In this document: positions 1-5,151 of the stretch, piece after piece
Numbering within the stretch: the first letter of the stretch is position 1
How the letters are laid out: each line of letters begins with the position of its first letter
From: Dehalococcoidia bacterium
GTDB lineage: Bacteria > Chloroflexota > Dehalococcoidia > Dehalococcoidales > Fen-1064
DNA: 6,524 bases
Assembly: GCA_030691775.1 (NCBI GenBank)
Contig: JAUYDN010000231.1
Coordinates: 1 to 6,524 of the forward strand
Direction: 5' to 3'
The notes under the pieces: generated by a model
What the model was told of the DNA's origin: nothing
What the model saw: the letters and a program-made list of their open reading frames with translations, nothing else
Databases searched by the model: none
Position numbers and translations under genes: made by a program

Positions 1-183
1 GCAGGGGAATGCCGACCGTTCTTCTCCGGGACAAGAAGGCTTTTCGATGAGATTGACAGCCTCGCTCTGCCTCACGTCCAGATGAAATACCTCTCCGTGG
101 GTATGACCGATACATATAAGATTGCCATTCAGGAAGGTGCAAACATAATACGGATTGGCAGGGGTATTTTCGGGGAGAGGTAG
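1..183 (+). CDS. YggS/PLPBP-family pyridoxal phosphate-binding protein, C-terminal part
   Basis: The first 60 codons of the window, read in frame 1 to the TAG at 181, encode the end of a YggS (PROSC/PLPBP) protein. The visible signature is LSVGMTDTYKIAIQEGAN followed by IIRIGRGIFG. In the family, the (S/T)-x-G-M-(S/T) turn and the RIG loop sit around the PLP phosphate of a single-domain TIM barrel. The family binds PLP without known catalysis and is linked to vitamin B6 homeostasis. The start and the PLP lysine lie upstream of the window. The stop is only 9 bp from a MITE-like element, so the 3' UTR of this transcript is largely the element. Family assignment is firm; the cellular role is inferred from homologues. 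Confidence 0.88.
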   Translation, partial: AGECRPFFSGTRRLFDEIDSLALPHVQMKYLSVGMTDTYKIAIQEGANIIRIGRGIFGER

Positions 184-192
184 TTTCTACTA

Positions 193-445
193 ATGGAGTG
201 TCTCAATAACAGCTTTACAATTCTGAATAAAAGATGCCAGTTCTTACACAGCACCTCATCCCCTTGCCCCTTCTCTGCGGAGAAGGGGCAAGAACTATTT
301 TGAGAGGGGCTGACGCCCCTCTCAACTCCCTTGTGCAAGTTGGCAGTCATCTTGCTTTCCCACCCTTTGGAACCATTATTTTCATATTTCGTCCGTAGCA
401 CCACACTCCATGTGTAATTGTCAAGTTATTTCGGAGACACTACAC
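193..445. mobile_element. MITE-like element, copy 1 (TA-flanked, about 30-bp imperfect TIRs)
   Basis: The element starts with ATGGAGTGTCTC (193-204) after TA (191-192). It ends with GAGACACTACAC (434-445) before TA (446-447). The outer 12 bp match as inverted repeats at 10 of 12 positions. The similarity continues inward, with short gaps, through AATAAC...ACAATT on the left (to 222) and AATTGTCAAGTTATT on the right (from 416). The 253-bp body holds two strong hairpins and no credible gene. A second copy with the same left end begins at 6389, which confirms the left boundary; the right end of copy 1 matches that left end at 11 of 12 positions. TA flanks and this architecture suggest mobilisation by an IS630/Tc1-mariner-type transposase. 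The transposase link is inference, as none is present here. Confidence 0.72.
246..341 (+). repeat. two-hairpin repeat module, copy 1 (inside the MITE)
   Basis: Hairpin 1 has a perfect 13-bp stem, CTTGCCCCTTCTC (263-275) with GAGAAGGGGCAAG (280-292), and a TGCG loop. Hairpin 2 has a perfect 11-bp stem, TTGAGAGGGGC (300-310) with GCCCCTCTCAA (315-325), and a TGAC loop. Hairpin 1 is followed by AACTATTTT, so it might end the upstream transcript, but the T-tract is interrupted. The same order of two GC-rich hairpins followed by a 'ccctngtgcaag'-like tail recurs at 4794-4885, and its start recurs at 6467-6524. Confidence 0.75.
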
Positions 446-452
446 TAGCTGC

Positions 453-540
453 AAGGGTGGGTGAAACCCACCAGTAAAAATGCTTGCTTGAAGCTTTCTG
501 GCGGGTTGTGTCTCAATGATATCTCGACTTCACCCACCCT
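453..540. repeat. imperfect long inverted repeat (GGGTGGGTGAAACCCACC family)
   Basis: The left arm AGGGTGGGTGAA (454-465) is perfectly complementary to TTCACCCACCCT (529-540). The adjoining ACCCACCAG (466-474) pairs at 8 of 9 positions with CTGGCGGGT (498-506). The right arm is interrupted by about 22 bp between its two halves (507-528). A related single arm occurs in the opposite orientation at 5121-5142, so this is a dispersed repeat rather than a site private to this locus. It lies between the MITE and the promoter of the Mrp operon. Confidence 0.6.
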
Positions 541-570
541 ACGTTTATGAATTTTCACATCGGGATTTAT

Positions 571-597
571 TTCGTATTTCGAAATTCGTATTTCGAA
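571..597. repeat. tandem TTCGTATTTCGAA repeat with internal palindrome
   Basis: The 13-mer TTCGTATTTCGAA occurs at 571-583 and 585-597, a 14-bp period. The centre also forms a perfect hairpin, TTCGAAAT (578-585) and ATTTCGAA (590-597), with loop TCGT. It sits about 40 bp upstream of the predicted -10 box of the Mrp operon, so either a dispersed repeat or a dimeric operator is possible. Only the repeat structure is directly visible. Confidence 0.6.
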
Positions 598-610
598 TTT
601 TATTGTGGGG

Positions 611-640
611 TGGTCACAAAGTCCCCGAACAATCTATAAT
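611..640 (+). promoter_or_regulatory. predicted sigma-70-type promoter for the Mrp operon
   Basis: A perfect TATAAT lies at 635-640. The best -35 candidate is TGGTCA (611-616, 4 of 6 matches, 18-bp spacer), which is weak. Transcription would begin near 646-648. That leaves a leader of about 15 nt holding only the Shine-Dalgarno sequence, and it argues against the upstream GTG at 646 as the start codon. Confidence 0.5.
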
Positions 641-660
641 GAAAAGTGGGGGCTAACATA

Positions 661-1671
661 ATGATTACCGAAGAACAGGTACGCGCCAGCCTCAGAGAGG
701 TCATCGTTCCGGAGGTGGAGCGCAGTGTGGTCGACCTCAACCTGGTGCGGGATGTATCTCTCACAGACGGGAAAGTAAATATCAAACTCGGTAACGCGGC
801 ACTTTCACCCCAATTGCAGGACTACATCCGGGCGGGCGTCAGCGCCGCTATGAAAAAACAGAAAGTCAGCGATTTTACACTGGAATTCGTTGATGTAAAA
901 CCCGCGGAGTTGAATGAAATAAGATATGTTATCGCGGTGATGAGTGGTAAGGGCGGAGTCGGCAAGTCCGTCGTCACGTCTCTGCTTGCCATCGCCCTGA
1001 GACGGAAGGGCAACCAGGTGGGTATTATTGACGCCGACATAACCGGTAGCAGTATCCCACGCATGTTCGGCATAAAAAACCGCCCTCTCGGTTCAGAAAC
1101 GGGAATCCTGCCGGTCGCTACCGGTACGGGAATCTCTGTAATGTCCATGAACCTGCTCATCGCGCAGGAAGAAAGCGCCGTCATCTGGCGGGCGCCCCTC
1201 CTCTCCCGCGCCATCAACCAGTTCTGGACGGACGTACTCTGGGGCAAGCTCGATTACCTGCTTATCGACCTGCCGCCAGGTACCGCTGACGCACCGCTCA
1301 CCGTGATGCAATCGATTCCTCTCACGGGCGTCATCATCGTCTCCACACCGCAGGGACTGGTGGAAATGGTTGTGAAAAAAGCTGTCAACATGGCGCAGAA
1401 GATGGAAAAGACCATCCTCGGCGTGGTGGAGAACATGAGCTATTTTTACGTGCCCGAGGTCGACCGCAGGTACGAGCTTTTCGGTAGGAGCAAGGGTAAG
1501 GCGATGGCGAAAGCCGCCGGAGCTCCCCTGCTGGCTATGTTGCCGGTAGACCGGGAGCTTGCCCGTCTCTGCGATGATGGTGAGCTTGAGAAATACGATA
1601 AGCCGGTCGTGGAGAGCCTCGGTGAATCGTTTTTAAAAGCGCTCGATAGGGCAGGAGTAAAGGGGCAATGA
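661..1671 (+). CDS. Mrp/Nbp35/ApbC-type P-loop ATPase with MIP18 (DUF59) N-domain, lacking CPxC
   Basis: The protein has 336 residues. Residues 1-75 form a MIP18/FeS_assembly_P-like domain (VPEVERSVVDLNLVRDV). From about 88 onward comes the SIMIBI ATPase: deviant Walker A GKGGVGKS (96-103) with signature Lys97, DADITGSSIPRMFG, and the switch motif DLPPGTADAPLT (203-214). Canonical Mrp proteins carry Fe-S clusters to apoproteins as dimers, bridging a cluster through NMSYFxCPxCG. Here the segment reads NMSYFYVPEVD, so both cysteines are Val (264 and 267). The N-domain cysteine (aCP motif) is also missing, and the only cysteine is C304. ATG 661 is preferred over in-frame GTG 646 because GGGGG (648-652) lies 8 nt upstream of it and family homology begins at MITEEQV. 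It is the first gene of the operon and overlaps the scaffold gene by ATGA. An ATPase partner of that scaffold is likely; classical cluster carriage is uncertain. Confidence 0.87.
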   Translation: MITEEQVRASLREVIVPEVERSVVDLNLVRDVSLTDGKVNIKLGNAALSPQLQDYIRAGVSAAMKKQKVSDFTLEFVDVKPAELNEIRYVIAVMSGKGGVGKSVVTSLLAIALRRKGNQVGIIDADITGSSIPRMFGIKNRPLGSETGILPVATGTGISVMSMNLLIAQEESAVIWRAPLLSRAINQFWTDVLWGKLDYLLIDLPPGTADAPLTVMQSIPLTGVIIVSTPQGLVEMVVKKAVNMAQKMEKTILGVVENMSYFYVPEVDRRYELFGRSKGKAMAKAAGAPLLAMLPVDRELARLCDDGELEKYDKPVVESLGESFLKALDRAGVKGQ

Positions 1672-2120
1672 AAGACCCGTTGGAAGAAGTCCAGAAACGC
1701 CTGCTCGGTGATATGCGCGGGTTCTACTCGGAGACCACTATCGACCACGCGATGCGTCCGCGCAATGCCGGCAGTCTGCCCAACCCCGATGGTTTCGCTA
1801 CCCGCTTCACTCGTGGTGGGGAGAGCCTGGAAATCTGGCTTAAGGCGCGTGATAACCGCGTCGAGGATGCCAGCTTCTGGACGGACGGCTGTGCCGCGAC
1901 CATCGCCACCGGCAGTATGGCAACCGAGCTGGCGAAAAGCAAGACCATCCAGGATGCCCTCACGATTTCCGCTCGCGATGTCGCAGACGCCCTGGATAAT
2001 CTGCCGGAGGGTAATTTCCACTGCGCCGAACTAGCCGCACAAACGCTTAAAGCGGCTTTGCAGGACTACCTGGCGTTGCAGAGGGAACCGTGGAAGAAAG
2101 CCTACCGTAAAGGAAAATAA
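1668..2120 (+). CDS. IscU/NifU N-terminal-like Fe-S scaffold protein lacking the first cysteine
   Basis: The 150-residue protein has the IscU fold signature: FYSETTIDHAMRPRNAGSLP (about 19-38), EIWLKARDNRVEDASFWTDGC (55-75) and HCAELAAQTLKAALQDYL (118-135). IscU scaffolds assemble [2Fe-2S]/[4Fe-4S] clusters on three cysteines plus an Asp. Here Cys2 (C75 in TDGCAAT) and Cys3 (C119 in FHCAEL) remain. The first motif, normally CGD(T/S)MEIWL, reads GGESLEIWL, so Cys becomes G50 and the Asp becomes E52. The LPPVK chaperone site is absent (LPEGNFHC). The start ATG at 1668 overlaps the Mrp stop (ATGA), indicating translational coupling; AAAGGGG at 1659-1665 could serve as its ribosome binding site. 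The overlap suggests the two degenerate Fe-S proteins act together. Whether it can build a cluster with two cysteines is open. Confidence 0.85.
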   Translation: MKDPLEEVQKRLLGDMRGFYSETTIDHAMRPRNAGSLPNPDGFATRFTRGGESLEIWLKARDNRVEDASFWTDGCAATIATGSMATELAKSKTIQDALTISARDVADALDNLPEGNFHCAELAAQTLKAALQDYLALQREPWKKAYRKGK

Positions 2121-2137
2121 GATACGGAGGTGTGATT

Positions 2138-2782
2138 GTGACACCCATCGTCTCGATTGTCGGCAGGTCTAAGTCAGGTAAGACCACTCTCCTGGAAAAG
2201 CTCATCGGGGAGCTAAAATCGCGCGGCTACCGCGTGGCGACTATGAAACACACTCCGATGGGGATGAACCTGGCAGACGACGATAAGGACAGCAACCGGC
2301 ACTTGAAGGCGGGCAGTGAAGCGGTTATCATGTCCGCCCCGGATAAACTCGTGATGGTTAAGCCTTTAGCCGAACCACAGACCCTGGAAAAAATCGCCCG
2401 GAATTTCGGTGAAGACTACGACATTATAATCGCTGAGGGTTTCAAGCAGGAGGACGCCCCAAAGATTGAAGTGCACCGTAAAGGTGTGGGCACGCCGCTC
2501 AAAGACATGAAAAAGCTCTTCGCTATCGCCACGGATGAACCGCTGGATACCACCGTACGGCAGTTCGGACTGGATGATGTGAAAGGTATCGCGGATTTGC
2601 TCGAAGAAGGCTTTATAAAACCACAGAAAGAGCGCATTTTGATGTACGTCGATGACGCTCCCGTCCCGCTCAGTGCCTTCCCGCGGGACATCGTTTCAAA
2701 CATCCTTATCGCGATTGCGAATAGTCTCAAGGGCGTGGGGAAAATCAGGACGCTGAAAATCTTCCTCAAGAAAGGGGGTTAG
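2138..2782 (+). CDS. mobB: MobB-family molybdopterin-guanine dinucleotide biosynthesis GTP-binding protein
   Basis: The 214-residue P-loop protein begins VTPIVSIVGRSKSGKTTLLE, with Walker A GRSKSGKTT at 9-17. It has the MobB-typical MKH at 36-38 and DDDKDSNRHLKAGS, the equivalent of the family D-x-x-GKDS-x-R-H-x-x-AG segment. Also present are IIIAEGFKQE and PKIEVHR. MobB proteins bind GTP and assist MobA in attaching GMP to molybdopterin for bis-MGD enzymes such as formate dehydrogenases. The last 50 or so residues (LMYVDDAPVPLSAFPRDIVS onward) are a C-terminal extension beyond the usual 160-175-residue MobB core. GTG 2138 is chosen over GTG 2132 because GGAGG (2126-2130) is 7 nt from the former and 1 nt from the latter. 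The gap to the scaffold gene is 17 nt and the stop directly abuts the next GTG, so it is co-transcribed. Confidence 0.87.
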   Translation: MTPIVSIVGRSKSGKTTLLEKLIGELKSRGYRVATMKHTPMGMNLADDDKDSNRHLKAGSEAVIMSAPDKLVMVKPLAEPQTLEKIARNFGEDYDIIIAEGFKQEDAPKIEVHRKGVGTPLKDMKKLFAIATDEPLDTTVRQFGLDDVKGIADLLEEGFIKPQKERILMYVDDAPVPLSAFPRDIVSNILIAIANSLKGVGKIRTLKIFLKKGG

Positions 2783-3517
2783 GTGCTCGCCCGTCCGCCC
2801 GCATCGAAAAAAGCAATCGTCTACGGACCCATTCTGTCCTGGCGGTTAGGCAGGTCTCTGGGCGTCGATTTACTCGGCAGTAAGGAGAAGTACTGTTCTT
2901 TCGATTGCGTCTATTGCGAACTGGGAAATGGCACGCACCACGTTGTCCGGCGGAAGGAGTTTGTCACCATCGAACGGTTGAAAAGCGCCCTGGAAAAAGT
3001 CGGGGAGAGACCTTTCGATTACGTTACCTTCTCTGGCTCGGGTGAGCCAACTCTTGCCAGCAACCTCGGTGAAGCAATCGACCTGGTGAAGGCGGTTTTA
3101 AAGAAGCCGGTGGCGGTGCTAACAAATTCCGTGCTGATGACACGCGAGGACGTGAGGCAGGACCTGGCGAAGGCGGATGTAGTCATCGCCAAGATAGATG
3201 CGCCGGATGAAGAGACCTACCGGCGGGTTGATAAGCCATGGGTGCGGACTCCTCTAGGCGATATTATTAAAGCTATCAAGACCTTCAAGGCAGGTTACAG
3301 GGGCAAATTCGGACTACAGATGATGTTCGTAGCGGCTAATAAGCATCTGTCGAAAGAAATGGCGGCGGTTGCCCGTGAGATTGCGCCGGACGAAGTCTAC
3401 CTGAACACGCCATTAAGGTCATGCCCGGTCCCGCCCCTCTCGCGTGAGGAAATGGTTGAAATCAAATCGGCGTTTAATGGCATCGAAAACGTGCGGATGG
3501 TGTATGATGAACACTGA
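2783..3517 (+). CDS. radical SAM protein of the COG0731 (TYW1-like) group
   Basis: The 244-residue protein has the radical SAM cluster motif CSFDCVYC (C38, C42, C45), which binds the [4Fe-4S] cluster that cleaves S-adenosylmethionine. The preceding YGPILSWRLGRSLGVDLL (14-31) is typical of COG0731, as are TFSGSGEPTL (82-91, the GGE-type SAM-contact motif) and AVLTNS. COG0731 contains archaeal TYW1, which makes tricyclic wyosine bases in tRNA. The short bacterial members have no settled substrate, and this one lacks a flavodoxin domain. GTG 2783 immediately follows the mobB TAG, with AAAGGGGG (2771-2778) as ribosome binding site, so translation is probably coupled. It is the last operon gene; the spacer after it contains repeats and no strong intrinsic terminator. 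Cofactor chemistry is certain in type; the substrate is unknown. Confidence 0.88.
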   Translation: MLARPPASKKAIVYGPILSWRLGRSLGVDLLGSKEKYCSFDCVYCELGNGTHHVVRRKEFVTIERLKSALEKVGERPFDYVTFSGSGEPTLASNLGEAIDLVKAVLKKPVAVLTNSVLMTREDVRQDLAKADVVIAKIDAPDEETYRRVDKPWVRTPLGDIIKAIKTFKAGYRGKFGLQMMFVAANKHLSKEMAAVAREIAPDEVYLNTPLRSCPVPPLSREEMVEIKSAFNGIENVRMVYDEH

Positions 3518-3558
3518 TGGCGATAACTTCACCGTGATTGCCCCGAAAACACCCTCAC

Positions 3559-3617
3559 CTGTCATTCTGGAGGAGTCCGTCCCCTCAAAACTCCTGAAGG
3601 ACGACAAAGAATCTCAG
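3559..3617. repeat. TGTCATTCTG...AAGAATCTC-bounded dispersed repeat, copy A
   Basis: The unit starts with CTGTCATTCTG (3559-3569) and ends with AAAGAATCTCAGG (3606-3618). It contains the small stem AGGAGT (3571-3576) and ACTCCT (3590-3595). A second unit with the same ends but unrelated middle lies at 5152-5217. The rest of the 230-bp spacer (3518-3747) shows no gene. Short frames over it are low-complexity and repeat-derived. Confidence 0.5.
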
Positions 3618-3747
3618 GGCGGGGTAGGGGGAGTCATTACGCCACCACTAGAGTCCTCTTCTCAATCGCATCGTGAAATAACAACCCCGCTTTATGCTTT
3701 GTGTTCCCGATAGAATCGAGACTCGCAAAGACGAATGAGAGAAGTAA

Positions 3748-4620
3748 ATGGTAACCGAACACGAAGATTACGCCTCGAAAATCCTGGCAGAAACCGCCCG
3801 CATCACCCGCATCACCAAATCGAAAGAGAAAACGGGCCGGGTGCTCATGGTGACGGGGCGGGGTGGCACGGGTAAGTCCACTTTCGCCGCGCTTGCCAGC
3901 CGCTACCTCAAACCACCGTTGCTCCTCTGTGACATCGACCCCGACCAGTCCCTCGGCGCGATGCTCGGCATCGACCTGGAAGCCACGCGTATTAAGACCG
4001 AAATCGGGCGGGAGGTGCCCATCAAGTCCATCTCCGACCTCACCAGCGATATCGAGGACGAGGATGCGCTGATGGAGCTCGGCGGTGGCGAACTGACCGT
4101 TAAACTGCCCCTTTTGCTCCAGTGGTACACGCAGTACCGCTCCGACCAGTTCGACCTCATCTCGCTGGGTCCGAAGTGGACGGAGGGCGATTACCGCTCT
4201 GCCAATTTCCTCTTCGAGTTCATCGTGCCCAACATCGGCAAAAACTACGCGCATATCGTCATCGATTCTCCGGCGGGATTGGAGCACCTCAACCGGCGGG
4301 TGGTGGGCAGTGTCGATGATTTGTTCGTGGTGGTCGACCCTTCCGCCAAATCGCTCAAACACATTGAGCGCGTCAAGAAAATCACGGAGCATGTGGGTAT
4401 TAAATATGTGCATTTCTATATCGTCGGTAATCACGAGTTCGATGATGAGGCGACGCAGATGTTTAGCAACACCGGTGAGACTTTCTTGGGCAGGATGGCA
4501 CACGACGACCGCGTGCGGGAATACAATCTCAAAGGCAGGTCCCTCTGGGAACTACCGGATGATTCTCCGGCATGTGTCTCTGTGAGGGAAATACTGGGGA
4601 AAGCAGGATACGAGATATAA
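3748..4620 (+). CDS. CooC-like MinD/SIMIBI ATPase (CO dehydrogenase maturation family), atypical
   Basis: The 290-residue protein has a P-loop TGRGGTGKST (36-45), the CooC-type DIDPDQSLGAMLGID (62-76), and the switch region VIDSPAGLEHLNRR (171-184), as in CooC's D-x-x-AG-x-EHL-x-R. CooC ATPases dimerise on ATP and help insert Ni into the CO dehydrogenase active site, binding a metal through a CxC motif at the dimer interface. Here the aligned segment, WTEGDYRSAN, has D148-Y-R150 instead of C-x-C. The signature lysine of KGGxxGK is R38, while the P-loop K43 is kept. About 30 residues precede the P-loop, longer than standard CooC. ATG 3748 follows GAGAGAAG (3737-3744), a weak ribosome binding site. 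It sits alone between two repeat-bearing spacers. The family is clear; a nickel role is doubtful given the missing cysteines. Confidence 0.83.
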   Translation: MVTEHEDYASKILAETARITRITKSKEKTGRVLMVTGRGGTGKSTFAALASRYLKPPLLLCDIDPDQSLGAMLGIDLEATRIKTEIGREVPIKSISDLTSDIEDEDALMELGGGELTVKLPLLLQWYTQYRSDQFDLISLGPKWTEGDYRSANFLFEFIVPNIGKNYAHIVIDSPAGLEHLNRRVVGSVDDLFVVVDPSAKSLKHIERVKKITEHVGIKYVHFYIVGNHEFDDEATQMFSNTGETFLGRMAHDDRVREYNLKGRSLWELPDDSPACVSVREILGKAGYEI

Positions 4621-4666
4621 TACTAAGTCCTAAACTGTAAACATTAACATTACTCCGAAAATACGC

Positions 4667-4723
4667 TGTTTTCATCCTTCGTGGTGCCGCTGGCAAGTGG
4701 CATGAGGGATTGCTATGAAAACA
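4667..4723. repeat. inverted repeat downstream of the CooC-like gene
   Basis: TGTTTTCAT (4667-4675) is the exact reverse complement of ATGAAAACA (4715-4723). A smaller TGCC/GGCA stem lies inside. It could form a stem-loop in the 3' region of the CooC-like transcript, but it has no T-tract, so a terminator call is not supported. Confidence 0.4.
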
Positions 4724-4732
4724 CCCCCACTT

Positions 4733-4758
4733 GTCATTCCAGCGAAGGCTGGAATCCA
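4733..4758. repeat. REP-like palindrome TGTCATTCCAGCGAAGGCTGG
   Basis: A perfect 8-bp stem, ATTCCAGC (4736-4743) and GCTGGAAT (4748-4755), has loop GAAG and is preceded by TGTC. This is a widespread class of bacterial dispersed palindrome with the TGTCATTCC edge. A second palindrome with a similar structure, TTCCCGC-ctgc-GCGGGAA, lies at 5270-5287. Confidence 0.65.
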
Positions 4759-4793
4759 GAGCAAACAATTGGTGCAATAGGAGGTTAAGCTTT

Positions 4794-4885
4794 TACACCA
4801 CGCCCCATCCCTAATCCCTTCCCGCGGGGAAGGGAGATTGTTAGCAAGAGGGGCTGCGCCCCTCTTGGACGCCCTGATGCAAGGC
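4794..4885 (+). repeat. two-hairpin repeat module, copy 2
   Basis: Hairpin 1 is TCCCTTCCC (4815-4823) with GGGAAGGGA (4827-4835). Hairpin 2 is CAAGAGGGGC (4845-4854) with GCCCCTCTTG (4858-4867). The 'gccctgatgcaagg' tail matches the order and spacing of 246-341. Stem sequences have drifted but pairing is preserved on both sides, so this copy keeps the structure. No MITE terminal inverted repeats are seen around it. It abuts, and appears to have replaced the start of, the gene remnant at 4906. Confidence 0.65.
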
Positions 4886-4905
4886 GAGCGGCTGGCTCGT
4901 TTTGT

Positions 4906-5064
4906 GAAAACGGAAGGATAAACGGGGTTCCAGTCAGATGCATTTCCCCGGAGCAGATGGTCAAATGCCACAGGGGATATAAACCCCGGGAAAATGACTT
5001 TAAAGATGTCACCGCCTTGTGTGAAAAGTTCGGTATCGACTATCCGGCAGAATATCATCGCTAA
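4906..5064 (+). pseudogene. C-terminal remnant of a probable nucleotidyltransferase-like gene
   Basis: Frame 1 reads ENGRINGVPVRC, then SPEQMVKCHRGYKPRENDFK, then DVTALCEKFGIDYPAEYHR and a TAA at 5062. This is protein-like composition. It resembles, from memory, the tail of small aminoglycoside/lincosamide nucleotidyltransferase-like proteins (pattern G-V-P-V-R-C-x-S-P-E-x-Q ... H-x-G-Y-x-P-R-E-x-D-x-x-D-V-x-x-L-x-x-x-F-G-I). There is no start codon or catalytic GSxxxxD half upstream. The frame runs straight into the two-hairpin repeat, and only an internal ATG at 4957 exists. A 52-residue fragment is therefore best read as a gene truncated by repeat insertion or deletion. The family call is tentative; the protein-coding ancestry is more secure. 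Confidence 0.55.
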
Positions 5065-5120
5065 CCGGCGTCTCTTGTCCTGAGCTAACCCTTGCTAGCC
5101 CTCAACAATCTGTTGCAGTG

Positions 5121-5142
5121 CTGGTGGGTTTCACCCATCCTA
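5121..5142. repeat. single copy of the CTGGTGGGTTTCACCCAYCCT repeat
   Basis: This 22-bp unit matches the reverse complement of 453-474 at 20 of 22 positions. The core TGGGT-ttc-ACCCA is itself a short hairpin. Confidence 0.55.
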
Positions 5143-5151
5143 CACAACTAA

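Noticed and set aside
129..404. 91-residue minus-strand frame across the MITE
   Set aside because: It reads through the hairpins and TIR of a non-coding element and into the end of the YggS-type gene.
453..597. CRISPR array or riboswitch in the repeat-rich leader
   Set aside because: There is no series of equal repeats with unique spacers. The structures are dispersed inverted repeats upstream of the promoter rather than inside a leader.
646..660. Upstream GTG start for the Mrp-type gene
   Set aside because: It coincides with the predicted transcription start and has no Shine-Dalgarno sequence. Its GTGGGGG is better read as the ribosome binding site for ATG 661.
1446..2021. 191-residue minus-strand frame across the Mrp/scaffold junction
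   Set aside because: It overlaps two well-supported genes in antisense and has no family-like motifs; a codon-bias shadow.
3504..3713. Possible small gene starting ATGATG and overlapping the radical SAM stop
   Set aside because: Most of its codons fall in the dispersed repeat at 3559-3617 and low-complexity DNA, and there is no convincing ribosome binding site or protein-like pattern.
3691..3716. Promoter for the CooC-like gene (TAGAAT at 3711-3716)
   Set aside because: The -10 is acceptable but no -35 box is found at 16-18 bp, so it was not annotated; a promoter in this spacer is nevertheless possible.
3637..4503. 288-residue open frame on the minus strand opposite the CooC-like gene
   Set aside because: It is antisense to a gene with clear family motifs. 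Its His/Asp/Arg-rich composition is what the complement of such codons gives, and no recognisable domain or ribosome binding site was seen.
4672..5058. 128-residue minus-strand frame in the CooC-DRTGG spacer
   Set aside because: It runs over a REP palindrome, the two-hairpin module and the antisense of the gene remnant; repeat-encoded composition.
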